Source: Ypsolopha sequella (lineage: Eukaryota; Arthropoda; Insecta; Lepidoptera; Ypsolophidae). From it: a stretch of 64,000 nucleotides of DNA. Positions 45,585-56,019 of this stretch are shown here, in pieces. Positions within the stretch are counted from its first letter, which is position 1. Each line of letters begins with the position of its first letter. Under the pieces are notes generated by a model. The model worked only from the letters and a program-made list of their open reading frames with translations, was not told the DNA's origin and did not search any database. The position numbers and the translations under genes were made by a program. Where the stretch lies: assembly GCA_934047225.1 (NCBI GenBank), contig OW203990.1, positions 23,973,045 through 24,037,044 of the forward strand, in the 5' to 3' direction.

Positions 45585-45808
45585 CGATGTTCGTGCCGGG
45601 TCCAAAGGGCCGGAAACTGCTAATTCTCAACGGCTACACGTACTTCTGTCAGATAGTCTCTGCAAATGGCCTCAAGAAGCGATGGATGTGTTCTTCACAC
45701 ACGAGCAGACAATGTCGTGCAGCGATACACACATACGACGAAGTGATTATCAAAATAACTAAAAGCCAGCATAACCATGAAGTGGTGCCACGATCTTTCG
45801 TCTATTAA
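45585..45808 (+). CDS. mod(mdg4): FLYWCH alternative last exon E16 (subfamily C)
   Basis: The acceptor gtctgctctattgtttcag ends at 45584, with the last ~19 intron bases identical to E3. CG completes the incoming codon. Seventy-three residues: MFVPGPKGRKLLILNGYTYF, RWMCSSHTSRQCRAAIHTYD, then HNHE and a tail that differs from E3 (VVPRSFVY against VKPRYLNIV). The finger is conserved while the tail drifts, as expected of selection on the zinc fold. Confidence 0.89.
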
Positions 45809-46725
45809 ATATATATTGTAGGCTTACTTCTGGGTATAGATATATTGTAAGTTAATATTTTAGATCATCTTTAGAATCAAATTATTTATTATTTTTGTTT
45901 CATGTTTCACAGTTTTAAATTATAATAATGTTTTTAGTTTAAAAACCTTTTTTTTTAGTTTAAAACCTCTTGTTTTTAGACAAATTTTACAGGTTAATAT
46001 TAGTGTTTCTTAACAAGAACTAAATAGACCTAAAAGATTTAATCTGATTTTACCAATTTTGATCGTATTAGCCAACCAGTTTTGGTTAGCCTGCTTTCGT
46101 CTGGGCGAGAGAAGACGGCGCTCAACAGAGTCCGAACCAAAAGAGTGTCAAAACCATTGAAAACTAAAAAAGCGTGTCAATCGCACGTCAATCAAAATTG
46201 AGCCATGCAGGAATGACATACGATTTAAATTAAACTGTTTTGTTTCTTAATATTTTGACACTTCACTAAGGACACTTTTTTCGTAAATCTTGTACTAGAC
46301 CCGAGGTCCATGGTTTGTATGTCAATGGTGTGGGACGAAATCGCTACAGGTGGTGTGACCGTTCCGACTAGATGGTCTTCCGAGCAGTTTACAGAAGAAC
46401 TTGGGAATTCCAGGAACGTCATACGATACGTAAAAGTTTTAGCGTCCCTGTTACTCCATATGCGAAAAAACCCTCAGTGCGAGTGGGACGGATTCGTGGA
46501 AAAGTAGCAAAAAGTCGGTTTTTATTAATATAAAATGTACTAAGCTATTTTGCCAAAAATATTTTCAAATACATAATATCCACATTTTGAATGCAATTTC
46601 ACAATGAGATTAGTTAGGATTTCAGAATTACAGGAAAAAATAAAACAATTTAGAGGTCTTTCGGGATTAAATTCAAATTCGAGAAAATTTCATCCAATCG
46701 CGTTTTCCTTCAGTAAGAATCTCAA
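45809..46725. other. Intron, repeat-like
   Basis: No FLYWCH cassette. A 65-codon frame at 46310-46507 (...VPTRWSSEQFTEELGNSRNV) looks like a transposon remnant but I cannot name it. Confidence 0.35.
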
Positions 46726-46729
46726 TCAA

Positions 46730-47269
46730 ATCTAAATATATAAAACAAAGTCGTGTTAGTTACACCACTTATAACTCAAGATCGGCTGGATCGATGTTAG
46801 TTATCTCTTTTTTGGTGTATTCTTATCCGCTCTGAATAGCAGAATAAGTAATAAAATATCGGATAAGTTATCGAATAACAATAAATTAATTAATTTATTT
46901 TACGAATGCAAACAGCATGTGGTGCCATCTGTTGACAAAACTACGCATATAAAATAAACCTATTTATCTAGCGTTCTGATATCATAAAATAACATCTAAA
47001 CCCCAAGTTTTAAAAATCGCTTAGTTATTCCAAGAACTATTATTTCTGCATATATTCAATACCCTACGCTAAGCCTAACAACGGTACTGAAACTACTACA
47101 TGGGTCCCTGCCATTCTTCTTTCGCAATGGCAAGCAATAAAACATTTCTGTATTTGCAAAAAAGTTGTATTAATGTTATTACCTTAATGAAATCCTAAAT
47201 TAAGTTTAACTAAAGTTAACACGATATTATTAGACTATTAGGCGGAACGAAGTTCGCCGGGTCAGCTAG
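46730..47269 (+). mobile_element. Non-autonomous Helitron
   Basis: The right end has the Helitron hallmark: a hairpin ggcggaacgaagttcgcc (47241-47258), then gggtcag and CTAG at 47266-47269 followed by T. The left end, near tctaaatatataaaacaaagtcg, followed by ctcaagatcggctggatcga, is the usual lepidopteran Helitron start. About 540 bp, non-coding. Confidence 0.75.
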
Positions 47270-48150
47270 TACTCAATAAACATTTATCCAAAAATGAAAT
47301 ACGTAGATGACGTTATAGTGGAGAAAATGGATTCGAAAAAACCCCATTTTTTTTTTGGTATGGCCAAATCATCATCGTTACTTAATGTGCTCGCTATATT
47401 TGATAAAACAAAGCTCTTTGTTCGTCGTTGTTACATCATTTGTATTTACAATAACATAAGTATTTATGTATTTATTTGAGGTATTTGCTATCCATTTAAT
47501 AATTATTAGTGCACCACCTTCGCTTTATTTTTTCCAAAAATTCATCTTCACCCAAAGTTTGTCTAAAGAAATCGCTATAAGTGATAAGCCGCCAATTGGT
47601 ACTGCCTTTATAAGTTTGTTTTTATACCTGTTTTATGTATTTTGGTGTATAGCAAAGAATATTTGTCTTGTCTTGTTTATTAAATAAATTGTCTTCAGCC
47701 GATTATGTATTGAGGTTACCTTTAAGGCTAGACGTCAGTCGCTTAGTACAAAGTGCATAACTTAACTTTGTGTTTCTTGTTTAGAAGTTAAAAATTGAAA
47801 AATATTTTGGTATGTGGCAGTTAACACCAATAGTTCCGTATTAGTGAGGTTTGTAAACCATGAGTTTGAAATTTAATGCACAATTAGTCATGATCTGGTC
47901 CAAACAAAGCTAAAACAGCATTTTAGGTTGGTTTTAAGAAGATCATGAGTATTTGTGTATACAATTTCAAACTCTTGCTTTATAAACCTCACTAATACTG
48001 ATAAACACGGTTGGGCGTTTCGGAAAGTATTTTGTAACACCTGGTAAATTGTTGCCGCATTAGTTTTTTCAAGCCAGTTTTATTTGTAAATATTTGTATG
48101 CTAACCCACATTTTTGTTTATGAAATCAAGAATGAACTTCAACAATTTCG
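47270..48150. other. Intron with one MITE
   Basis: At about 47830-48012 cgtattagtgaggtttgtaa and ttataaacctcactaatact form the arms of a ~180-bp MITE, with a second arm pair around gagtttgaaat / atttcaaactc. Otherwise A/T-rich. Confidence 0.55.
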
Positions 48151-48295
48151 TTGCAACACATTAATAATTTCAATACGTATTCATCGAATTCCGTCATTTT
48201 TTTTTTACTATGGAATCCTAGTTTATTTCTACCACAGAGGAAGCTAGCCCATCTGTTATTACTACAGAAGAACTTGGGAACTCTTCTGATTTCAG

Positions 48296-48519
48296 CTCAA
48301 TCTGATTTCAAGTCAACGGTGTCGGGGTACAGGTTCCAGCAGTCGGTATCTAGAACCATCTCCTCGCCGCTGAAAACCAGATGGCGCTGTTCACAGAAGA
48401 GTGGAGGATGTCGCGCGAAATTGTACATGCGTTTTCCTTTGTGCGTGACAACGTTTTCGTGTTCAAAACACAACCATTGTCACAAACTACTACTGTATAT
48501 TTGCTTCAGTCGCGATTGA
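48296..48519 (+). CDS. mod(mdg4): FLYWCH alternative last exon E17, divergent N-terminal half
   Basis: The acceptor tcttctgatttcag ends at 48295; CT completes the incoming codon. Seventy-three residues: QSDFKSTVSGYRFQQSVS, TRWRCSQKSGGCRAKLYMRF, KHNH and a 13-residue tail. The zinc ligands are intact, but the usual opening (F.TS..G.P) is missing. Earlier AGs at 48237 and 48267, which would include an ITTEELGNS-like opening, run into a stop in phase. Either a recent frameshift moved the usable acceptor or the cassette is decaying. It contains AGATGGCGC within its T-R-W-R-C codons. Confidence 0.65.
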
Positions 48520-48620
48520 TGGAACTTGAACTTCTTTTATTTAAGTACCTGGCTGTACCATCCTTGCATTGTACACTAAAGTGCCAATAGTTTTATATTT
48601 TACTTGATATACATTATTAA

Positions 48621-48884
48621 TAATTAAGTATAAAGACGGATCGACCTACATAAATTTATTTCGCTATACGCGACATGTTTCGAATTCCTTCCGAATTCGT
48701 TGTCAAGCGAGCGAGGGTCTGTCTGTAGCGGACGAAATCCCTGCACTAATTGCACTGAGTGCAGGGTCTTCGTCCGCTAACGACAGACCCTCGCTCGCTT
48801 GACAACGAATTCGGAAGGAGTTCGAAACATGTCGCGTATCACGAAATAAATTCATGTAGGTCGATCCGTCTTTATACTTAATTA
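48621..48884. mobile_element. Long palindromic MITE
   Basis: taattaagtataaagacgga is inverted as tccgtctttatacttaatta, and the arms continue through cgacatgtttcgaa... and gttgtcaagcgagcgagggt / accctcgctcgcttgacaac to a central loop. About 264 bp, ending 50 bases before exon E18. Confidence 0.85.
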
Positions 48885-48933
48885 TGAATTCAACTTACAA
48901 TAGTTTCAAATCTAAAATTGATATACATTTCAG

Positions 48934-49136
48934 ATGGTGTGCTCGATTTCGTCACATCAAAAAAAGGAAAGCCACTCCTTAAAATTGGAAAATACACATT
49001 CAGATGTCAATGTACAAGGAAAACAACAAGAAAAAAACGATGGACCTGCTCTACTCACGAGACCAAAGGATGTAAAGCATTCATTCATACAGTCGACAAT
49101 GCAATTGTACGAATTAAAAATGAACATTATCACTAA
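48934..49136 (+). CDS. mod(mdg4): FLYWCH alternative last exon E18 (subfamily F)
   Basis: The acceptor aattgatatacatttcag ends at 48933; AT completes the incoming codon. Sixty-six residues: LDFVTSKKGKPLLKIGKYTF, RWTCSTHETKGCKAFIHTVD, then EHYH and the stop TAA at 49134-49136. Partner of E7. The last His codon and stop lie inside the 8-9-bp target duplication of a hAT-like element, so the coding part is intact but every base of its original 3' flank now lies 2.57 kb away. Confidence 0.89.
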
Positions 49137-49140
49137 TAGT

Positions 49141-51706
49141 TAGGGTTTGGGAAGTCTTGACATTTTTAAAGTCCCGGGACACGAAACAACCCATGATCAA
49201 AGTCCCGGGACTTCCCGGGACTTCGAGATTTTTAAGAATAAAATTAGAATCGCGATAATTTTTGGCGAGATAAATCAATAAAAGAAGCAAGTTGGGTGAA
49301 AATCACGATATAATGAATATAAAATAAAATTATAACATATAAAACGTTAATTATAGTCAATTCGTATGTTTTATTTTAATAATCATAAATTCAGCTTTCG
49401 GCAATTTTGTGTTCAGTTTTATATCTAGTTATCAGTCATAATCCTCATAATCAAAATCACAGATAAATTTTTTTGGTGATAAAATATTCTAAATAATAAA
49501 CAGCCTTTTACAATTAGGAATCAAATTCTTAATAATCATCAATTAGTCTCTACTCATCAGTCATAAAAATAACACGATGAACTAGCAATTATATTCATAC
49601 ATCTTTTGCTGACTTAATATAATAGGCTTTTAAAATAATCAGAGCGTTAGCAGCTTTGTCCGACAATCTGTTTCTGATTTTTATATTAAAGCGACTACTG
49701 TCGCCAAATTAGCAGCTCGATGTATGTCTGTATGAATATCGACGAAAACGAACATTGAAATAACGTTTAAATCAGTGCACAATGCGTGGTGGCTGTTACG
49801 ACGCTCGCTGCGTCCTTGAAAGGGCAAAATAGGAGAAAATAATACTTTTCACATGGGCGTCATTGTTAGAATGAATAATTCTATGTTATATTTATAGCTA
49901 TCAAGTTTATCTATTTATCAAAGCATAAATGAATTAAATCACCTAAGCCGCTTAGGAGCAGTAGGAAATTCAAGCCAAAAAAACACCATTCAGTTGAAAC
50001 AATTTTTCATATAGAAGTTTTGGTGGTACGAAAAAGAAAAATGTTGCATATGTTGTCCTAGAGTTGATAATTAATACTACATTTTTTCAATATTTTTGGT
50101 TAGGCCATAAAAGAGGAGTAGGCTTTAGAAAGTACCCCTTTGGCGATATTAAGGGCCTTAATGTCACCGGACAAGGAAAACACTCTCGTTTTTTCAAGAT
50201 GTGGGTTTTGTTGTGTTTAGAGCTTTGTTAAGGAGTTTTAAACTTTCAGTACGTTTTCTGGATGTTTCAGACAGTTGGAACTCCTTTTTTAATGTTTATT
50301 TTTATTTTGAATGTACCTTAAAGGTACAAAAGGAACCTTTATGGTGAGACTCCATTGTCCGTCTGTCCGTATGTCACAGTGTTATAACTTTAGCACCGTT
50401 AAAGATAAAGACAAGAAATTCGGCACAAAAATAGCGTTAACTTGTCAATATATCACGGTTTAAAAAAATTTGAAATTTGAAATAATTCAAAATATTTCTA
50501 TAACAAAAGTAAGAAAAATTAAAAATATTATTAATTGTAGATATTAAATAGTTACATGGAAAAATATATACTTTTTTTATATTTACTGGCACTGGTTTCG
50601 AGAAATCTTTAAAAGACCACAAGCATTTGTATGTCCCCCCCTTATCTCCGAAACTAGTGCACCGAAATATGAGAAAAAAATATCGATTATAGATCATAAC
50701 TGTTCAATTACTGAAAAATTATAGCGATTTAAAAAAAAATTAGCACAAATGAGAAATTAAAAAAGAAGTAAAATAAATTAAAAAAATAATTTATAAAAAT
50801 ACAATATGGATATCAAATTGTAAGCATTAAAAAGTTTATTGCAAAAATATGTATATAGTTTGGCTATAATTAATTGCACCTATTTTGGAGAAATCCTTGA
50901 AAAACCATAAAAAAGTGTATAAAAAAATGAAAAAAAAACATGGTAATATGTGTTTACGTAAAGATTACAGGAATAATAATGCGGTTGAGAAATTCACGAA
51001 AAAAAATTACAAAATTAAATTTATCATCCACAATACGGAACCCTAGTTACGCGAGTCTGAATCGCACTTGGCCGGTTTTTTTGTAAGGATTTCAGGTACA
51101 TTAAAGATGTATCTTGGTATCAAGTTTTTATTTGCTAAGCCCTTAGTAGTAGGTAGTGTAGTAGTATTAAGTAATTTTTCGTTAAGGTAAGATAATAATA
51201 GTAGTTATTAGTAACAAGGGCGCAAAGGAATAAATTACGAGGTTTTAAACGTAACCGAGTAATTTATTGCTCTTACGCCCGTGTATCATACTACGTTTTT
51301 CAATGCATAGTGTGAGGAAATAAAACAAATATAATCTTGTGAACTTTAAATTATAATTGGCTCAAAGGACTGTATCCAGAGCAGAGAAAAAAAGTGTAAC
51401 ATTTATGGTACACAGGAAAGGCTGCAAGTTAGCCAACCATTGTAAATAAATTGAAAAAATGTATAATAATAAAGCCCTAGGGCAAAATAATCGACTTTCT
51501 GTTCGGTGTTGATGCATAAAAAGTGGGCCTTTACGAGCACTTGCATTGAAAAGTTTATTAGAACCTTTTTAAAATAAAATTATTATACAACAATTTCAAC
51601 AACCGTGTCTCGAGTCACGACCCAAAAGTCCCGGGACCGGAGACAACTAAATTTACAATAAGTCCCGGGACTTCGAGACTCGAGACGTCTCGGGACCCAA
51701 ACCCTA
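49141..51706. mobile_element. hAT-like non-autonomous element
   Basis: The ends TAGGGTTTGGG and CCCAAACCCTA are inverted repeats, and the flanks carry an 8-bp direct repeat CTAATAGT (49133-49140 and 51707-51714). The TAGGG start and 8-bp duplication are hAT hallmarks. Subterminal regions are packed with gtcccgggact palindromes. No transposase frame was seen; the interior holds another repeat at about 50290-51085 (ending ...cgcacttggccggttttttt) and the dispersed repeat at 51213-51560. Confidence 0.8.
51213..51560. repeat. Dispersed repeat, copy 1
   Basis: About 350 bp closely matching 60634-60972 (shared words include cccgtgtatcatactacgtt, ggactgtatccagagc, ttagccaaccattgt). This copy lies inside the hAT-like element, the other outside, so the family moves on its own or hitchhiked. 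Confidence 0.85.
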
Positions 51707-52069
51707 CTAATAGTATAATCTATAAAAAAAAAAAACTGTATGTAAACAACCCGTTTTTATTTCAGCTCTACATCCTTGTAAGTTACAAATACAGACACGT
51801 AATTTGTAATAATTTGAAGGTAAAAAATTAGCAGAATAATTATACCTATGTAAAAATATCAAATACTTATATGAAATATATCTTAAAAACTTTTAAGTAG
51901 TTAGTTAGTTAGTTTAAGTAGTTAGTAACTCTAGTTATTTCAATAAAAGACATAAAATCATGAACGCACAGTTTAAATTTTTATTTTATTATATTAAGAG
52001 CACATATCAGTTTAATACGCCATTTCCTTTACTGTTTTTTTTATAAAATACATACTTCTTTTGTTCAAG

Positions 52070-52458
52070 GAAAAAAGAAATTACTATGGAGAGCTGGATA
52101 TAGCTACTATAAACATCACAAACTGATTGATGGTTCAATAATGTGGCGTTGCTCTAGAAGAAAATGTCAAGCAAGGATAAAAACATTGGAAAATTCAGAA
52201 GGTAATACAATTTTAAGGGATGATGTACACACCTGTGAACCACGTTCTACCAAGAGATTTGTCAAAGAAGATTTTATCCGAAGATGCGCACCAAGATGTA
52301 AAGGAGAAAGCACACAAATAACTAAAATATATAAAGATACAGTAAAAGAATTTCTAGATACGGGATATTTATTACAAGATATTCCAAAATTTGAATCCGT
52401 TAAAAGTACACTTTATGCTCGTAGAAATAGAAACAAGACTGTAATAACACCGAAGTAA
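52070..52458 (+). CDS. Divergent FLYWCH exon E19 with HxC finger and ~80-residue tail
   Basis: The acceptor catacttcttttgttcaag ends at 52069 and the phase agrees (GA, then AAA). 128 residues: KKKLLWRAGYSYYKHHK, IMWRCSRRKCQARIKTLE, then DDVHTCEPR. The Cys-Cys spacing is only four residues and the last ligand is Cys (H-x-C), as in FLYWCH domains of MULE-type transposons and other FLYWCH proteins rather than the other cassettes. The following ~80 residues (EDFIRRCAPRCKGESTQ, EFLDTGYLLQDIPKFES, then TLYARRNRNK) are open and resemble the segment after FLYWCH in transposon-like insect proteins. Either a long cassette of this locus or a captured transposon piece. Confidence 0.7.
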
Positions 52459-53116
52459 TATTTAACAAATACGAGTACAGATTTTAATAAAATTTAGTTT
52501 ATATTTGTAGCTAAAAACCCAGAAGTTATAAGCTTCTTGCAAAAACCAATCTGTTATGTTAACTCTACATGCGTACACATATTCAATATTTAAATAGTAG
52601 GTAGTTATATGAACATACTCAATCTATATTTAAGTTAAAAAAAATACTTTTTATAATGCTCTTTATTATAATACAAAAAAAAAACACATACACCTGTATG
52701 AAACAATTGGTTTTTTTCTTGCTTTCTCAATTTTTTTTCACGAAAAGTTGTTCGTATTGACAAGTACTACCGCCATGCCGTTCCCCCCTTCCGTAACTTT
52801 GTCTTAACACCCATACTTGATAAAAAGGAAAAAACCCGAAGTACATTTCTTAAATGATGTCAAGCCCAGTAAGAATCATCCCCTGAATAAACTTTTAACT
52901 ACAATACGAGACTTTTATTTGTCAAACCTCCAAGATTATTGTAATAAATAAGATATAAAATTATAAATTTATCGTGGTTGTCTGTGGTGTTCCGAGTGTG
53001 AACTGTGAAATGCTAGTCAACAGTCCACAATCTGTAATCCCACGTTTCAACGACGATTATTACGACCTAACGTAATTATGAACGGTGAAATGCGGGCACA
53101 AATAAACGATTTTTAG
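52459..53116. other. A/T-rich DNA, no gene seen
   Basis: Nothing recognised except poly(A)-like runs. Confidence 0.4.
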
Positions 53117-53287
53117 GGCATGCAGGTTTCTTTAAGATGTTTTCCTTCACCGTTCAGCAAGTCTTAAGTGAGAACAAATACTATGCAAATACATTCCGAA
53201 AAACTCATTGGTGCTTGCCCGACCGGGGATCGAACCTGGATCCCAAGATTAGGAAGACCTGCGTTCTATCCCTGAGCTACCGCCGCT
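53117..53287 (-). mobile_element. tRNA-derived SINE, reverse copy
   Basis: The complement starts agcggcggtagctcaggg and has a compact tRNA head with B box ggttcgatcc, followed by the body shared with 20384-20670. It has normal A-to-B spacing, unlike that copy. Confidence 0.85.
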
Positions 53288-53752
53288 AACGGTATTGAAA
53301 TACTTATGAAACATATTTATTTATGTAATTAATATAGCTTCATTACATACACTTAATACAAGTCTGTTTTAATTCATACATTTTTATTCATTTAAATTCA
53401 AAATTCAAAAAGTTTATTTTGCAAAGTAGTTATATATAATACACGTTTCACAAATCAAATTTTAACCTTATAAAAATATATGTAATAAAATAATAAATGT
53501 ACATGAACTATTTAGATTAATTGTTTATTTAATTTATGTAGCAATATATATACGATTGAAATTATAGGTAAAATATTATTATACAAGGTGAAATCCAATC
53601 AACCGCCCGAACCCATACCGGAGACCCGGCCAGGGACCAGGAATAAGGTTCAATGATCACCAACCGAGCCCCCAGCACGAATCCAGGCGGCCGACCAAAA
53701 TCCCATCCTATATATACTACATATTAATAGGTTACATATATAAATACATATA

Positions 53753-54758
53753 CAGGGTGGAAAAAATGAAAGGGCCCTGGAGGGGAACTACCTTAAATCC
53801 TTTAGTTAGCTCATTTTACTGAAAGGAAACATTCCTTTATTTTTTAAAAGAAACAAAACTGCATTCAAAGATCTTCTAAAATTTGCTTGTCTCACCCGGG
53901 AACTGAACCAACTAAAAATTTAAAAAATAAACCCTCGCTATTTTACTATACGAATCGGTAGGATTATTGTTCAGGATAAAATTTGTCTACTAAACTAAAG
54001 TCTTACACTCATCTGTTGTACGAGATACCCATGAAATTGAATATTTATTACAAGTTTCTTATTAAGAATACCTAGTACTGTTCACTTGTAAAGTAATAAT
54101 TATACGCCATTATTACACAATGACAGCACGGAATGAAAGCAAAACAAATTAAAATTTTAATTTCGAACGAAATTTATGGTTCGAACTTCAAATTTGTTGC
54201 TCCGCGTTGCAAAAAAAATACGTTCCTTTTTTAAACTTTTCGTCAGTACGCCTAGTGCAAGAAGTAATTGTGCTCTGCATACATTTATTATTACCATTTA
54301 ACGATTTTCTTATTGAAGTCTTCAACAAGGTACTTAAGATAAATAACATTAGCAAGCTTGTACTTCATATGATGTCTTTGGATGTAAGAGAGATAAGAAA
54401 ATTAGTTTCATTTACTTGTTACAAGTGAACAGTACTAGGTATTGTTAACAAAGAACTTGTAATAAATATTTAATTTCATGAGTATCTCATACAACAGATG
54501 AGTGTAAGAACAAATGTTTATTAGACAAATTTTATTCTGAACAATAATCCTACCGATTCGTATGATAAAATAGCGAGGGTTTATTTTTTTAATTTTTAGT
54601 TGGTTCAGTTCCCGGGTGAGACAAGCGAATTTCAGTATATCTTTGAATGCAGTTTTGTTTCTTTTAAAAAATAAAGGAATGTTTCCTTTCAGTAAAATGA
54701 GCTAACTAAACGATTTAAGGTAGCTCCCCTGCAGGGCCCTTAAATTTTTTCCACCCTG
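53753..54758. mobile_element. 1.0-kb foldback element with CAGGGTGGAAAAA ends
   Basis: CAGGGTGG at the left is inverted at 54751-54758, each preceded or followed by TA, the target of Tc1/mariner-type enzymes. Arms of about 340 bases match with few differences (caaatt... and the cattcctttattttttaaaa word are found inverted near 54660-54690). The central loop of about 330 bases is non-coding. Confidence 0.8.
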
Positions 54759-55410
54759 TATATAATATTAATACGGAAACTAGACTGATAGTCCTCATTC
54801 TTTTAGGTGTCTGTTTTTTGTAGACGCACCCTCTACATGTGCATCAACAAAATTATTTCGTCTCACAGGGATGCGCTGAAAAACAGCGCTGTTCGGATCT
54901 TTATATGTTTGTGTGCCTACTTATTAATCAATAACATTTGCTGAGCGCATGATCATTTGTCAAATTAATTGGTTTAAGAAGTTATCTATTGATTATGAAT
55001 TTTTATATGTTTTGGCTATAAAGTAAATTTTCTTTATTTCTTTCCGCAATCCTACATCATAAAGAATCAATTTGAGTCCAACATCTTTTGATATATCACG
55101 TTAGCTCTTTTATATATAAAGAAGGCAGCCCTTCAGACTGAGGTCTTTTTAAAATTAGACTAATTTTTTTTTTCAAATACCATAATTATTTAAGTCTGAT
55201 AAGTGGAACCCGTGGGTAATCAAAAGCACTAATTAATATAAATTATACTAATATTAATATAAATATAATTCATTATAAGCATGCAGTTCAGCACTTTTTT
55301 ATGATTTCAGGTTTCATCATGGAAGTTTTTACTTGAAGAGACAAATAAGGATCTTACTTTGCATCACTAAAATAAAAAATAAAAATAACAAATTTAAACC
55401 TTTATTCCAG
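54759..55410. other. Intron before psi3
   Basis: No gene or clear repeat. It ends in aaacctttattccag, a good acceptor leading into a dead cassette. Confidence 0.4.
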
Positions 55411-55584
55411 ATTGTATAATTTTCACCACATCAAAATTCGGAATGCCGTTATTGTAAGTGGGTACCCATAGATACAAAAAAAGACAAAAAAACGGAGCAA
55501 AGACATCGTACTGATTTCTTGTATAAAGAAATCAGTACAATACAGGGTATTGTTATAAAAATTTGCGACGAGCATAATCATTAA
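55411..55584 (+). pseudogene. Decayed FLYWCH exon psi3
   Basis: After the acceptor (ends 55410) the sequence starts well, CIIFTTSKFGMPLL, then hits a stop. RYKKRQKNGAKTS can still be seen, the W-x-C...C part is lost, and the end survives in another frame as QGIVIKICDEHNH and stop at 55582-55584. The beginning and end of a FLYWCH cassette with a broken middle; a MITE starts 8 bases later. Confidence 0.85.
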
Positions 55585-55591
55585 TCATCTA

Positions 55592-55706
55592 AGTACAATA
55601 CTCCCAAAGTAATAGTGCGCATACAAATCTTCGCCACTGTTCGGCAAAGTTCGTCCGGTCGCTCGGCTATAGATTTGTATGCGCATTATTACTTTGGGAG
55701 TACTGT
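55592..55706. mobile_element. Small palindromic MITE
   Basis: agtacaatactcccaaagta and tactttgggagtactgt bound the element; inner arms tgcgcatacaaatct / agatttgtatgcgca. About 115 bp. Confidence 0.75.
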
Positions 55707-56019
55707 AAACCTCTACTGCTACGGATCACGGATGTATAACGTTTAAATTTTTTACCTCCAATTCCTTTTCAGCTACTGATAAAATTATTTAAAAAAAAAG
55801 GTCAAAAGGCAGTAGAATTAACGTCCTGGAGGTTCACTACCGCTTTATAAATAATTTAAATTTTTTATAAATAATAATTTCAACAGAAACTTAGTATTAC
55901 CTACAAAATTAATGGCAAGACACTGAAAAATTCAATTCGTCAAGTATTATTTCCTTGGACGAATAAACCACATAATTTCACAGAGAATTGGAAATTTAAA
56001 AATTTCGGATTATATTTTT
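55707..56019. other. Left flank of the piggyBac element
   Basis: Non-coding, A/T-rich. The four bases next to the element (TTTT, 56016-56019) should be TTAA and have mutated. Confidence 0.5.

Noticed and set aside
52070..52458. E19 as a complete MULE transposase gene
   Set aside because: Only the FLYWCH domain and ~80 further residues are present; no catalytic MULE domain follows before the stop.
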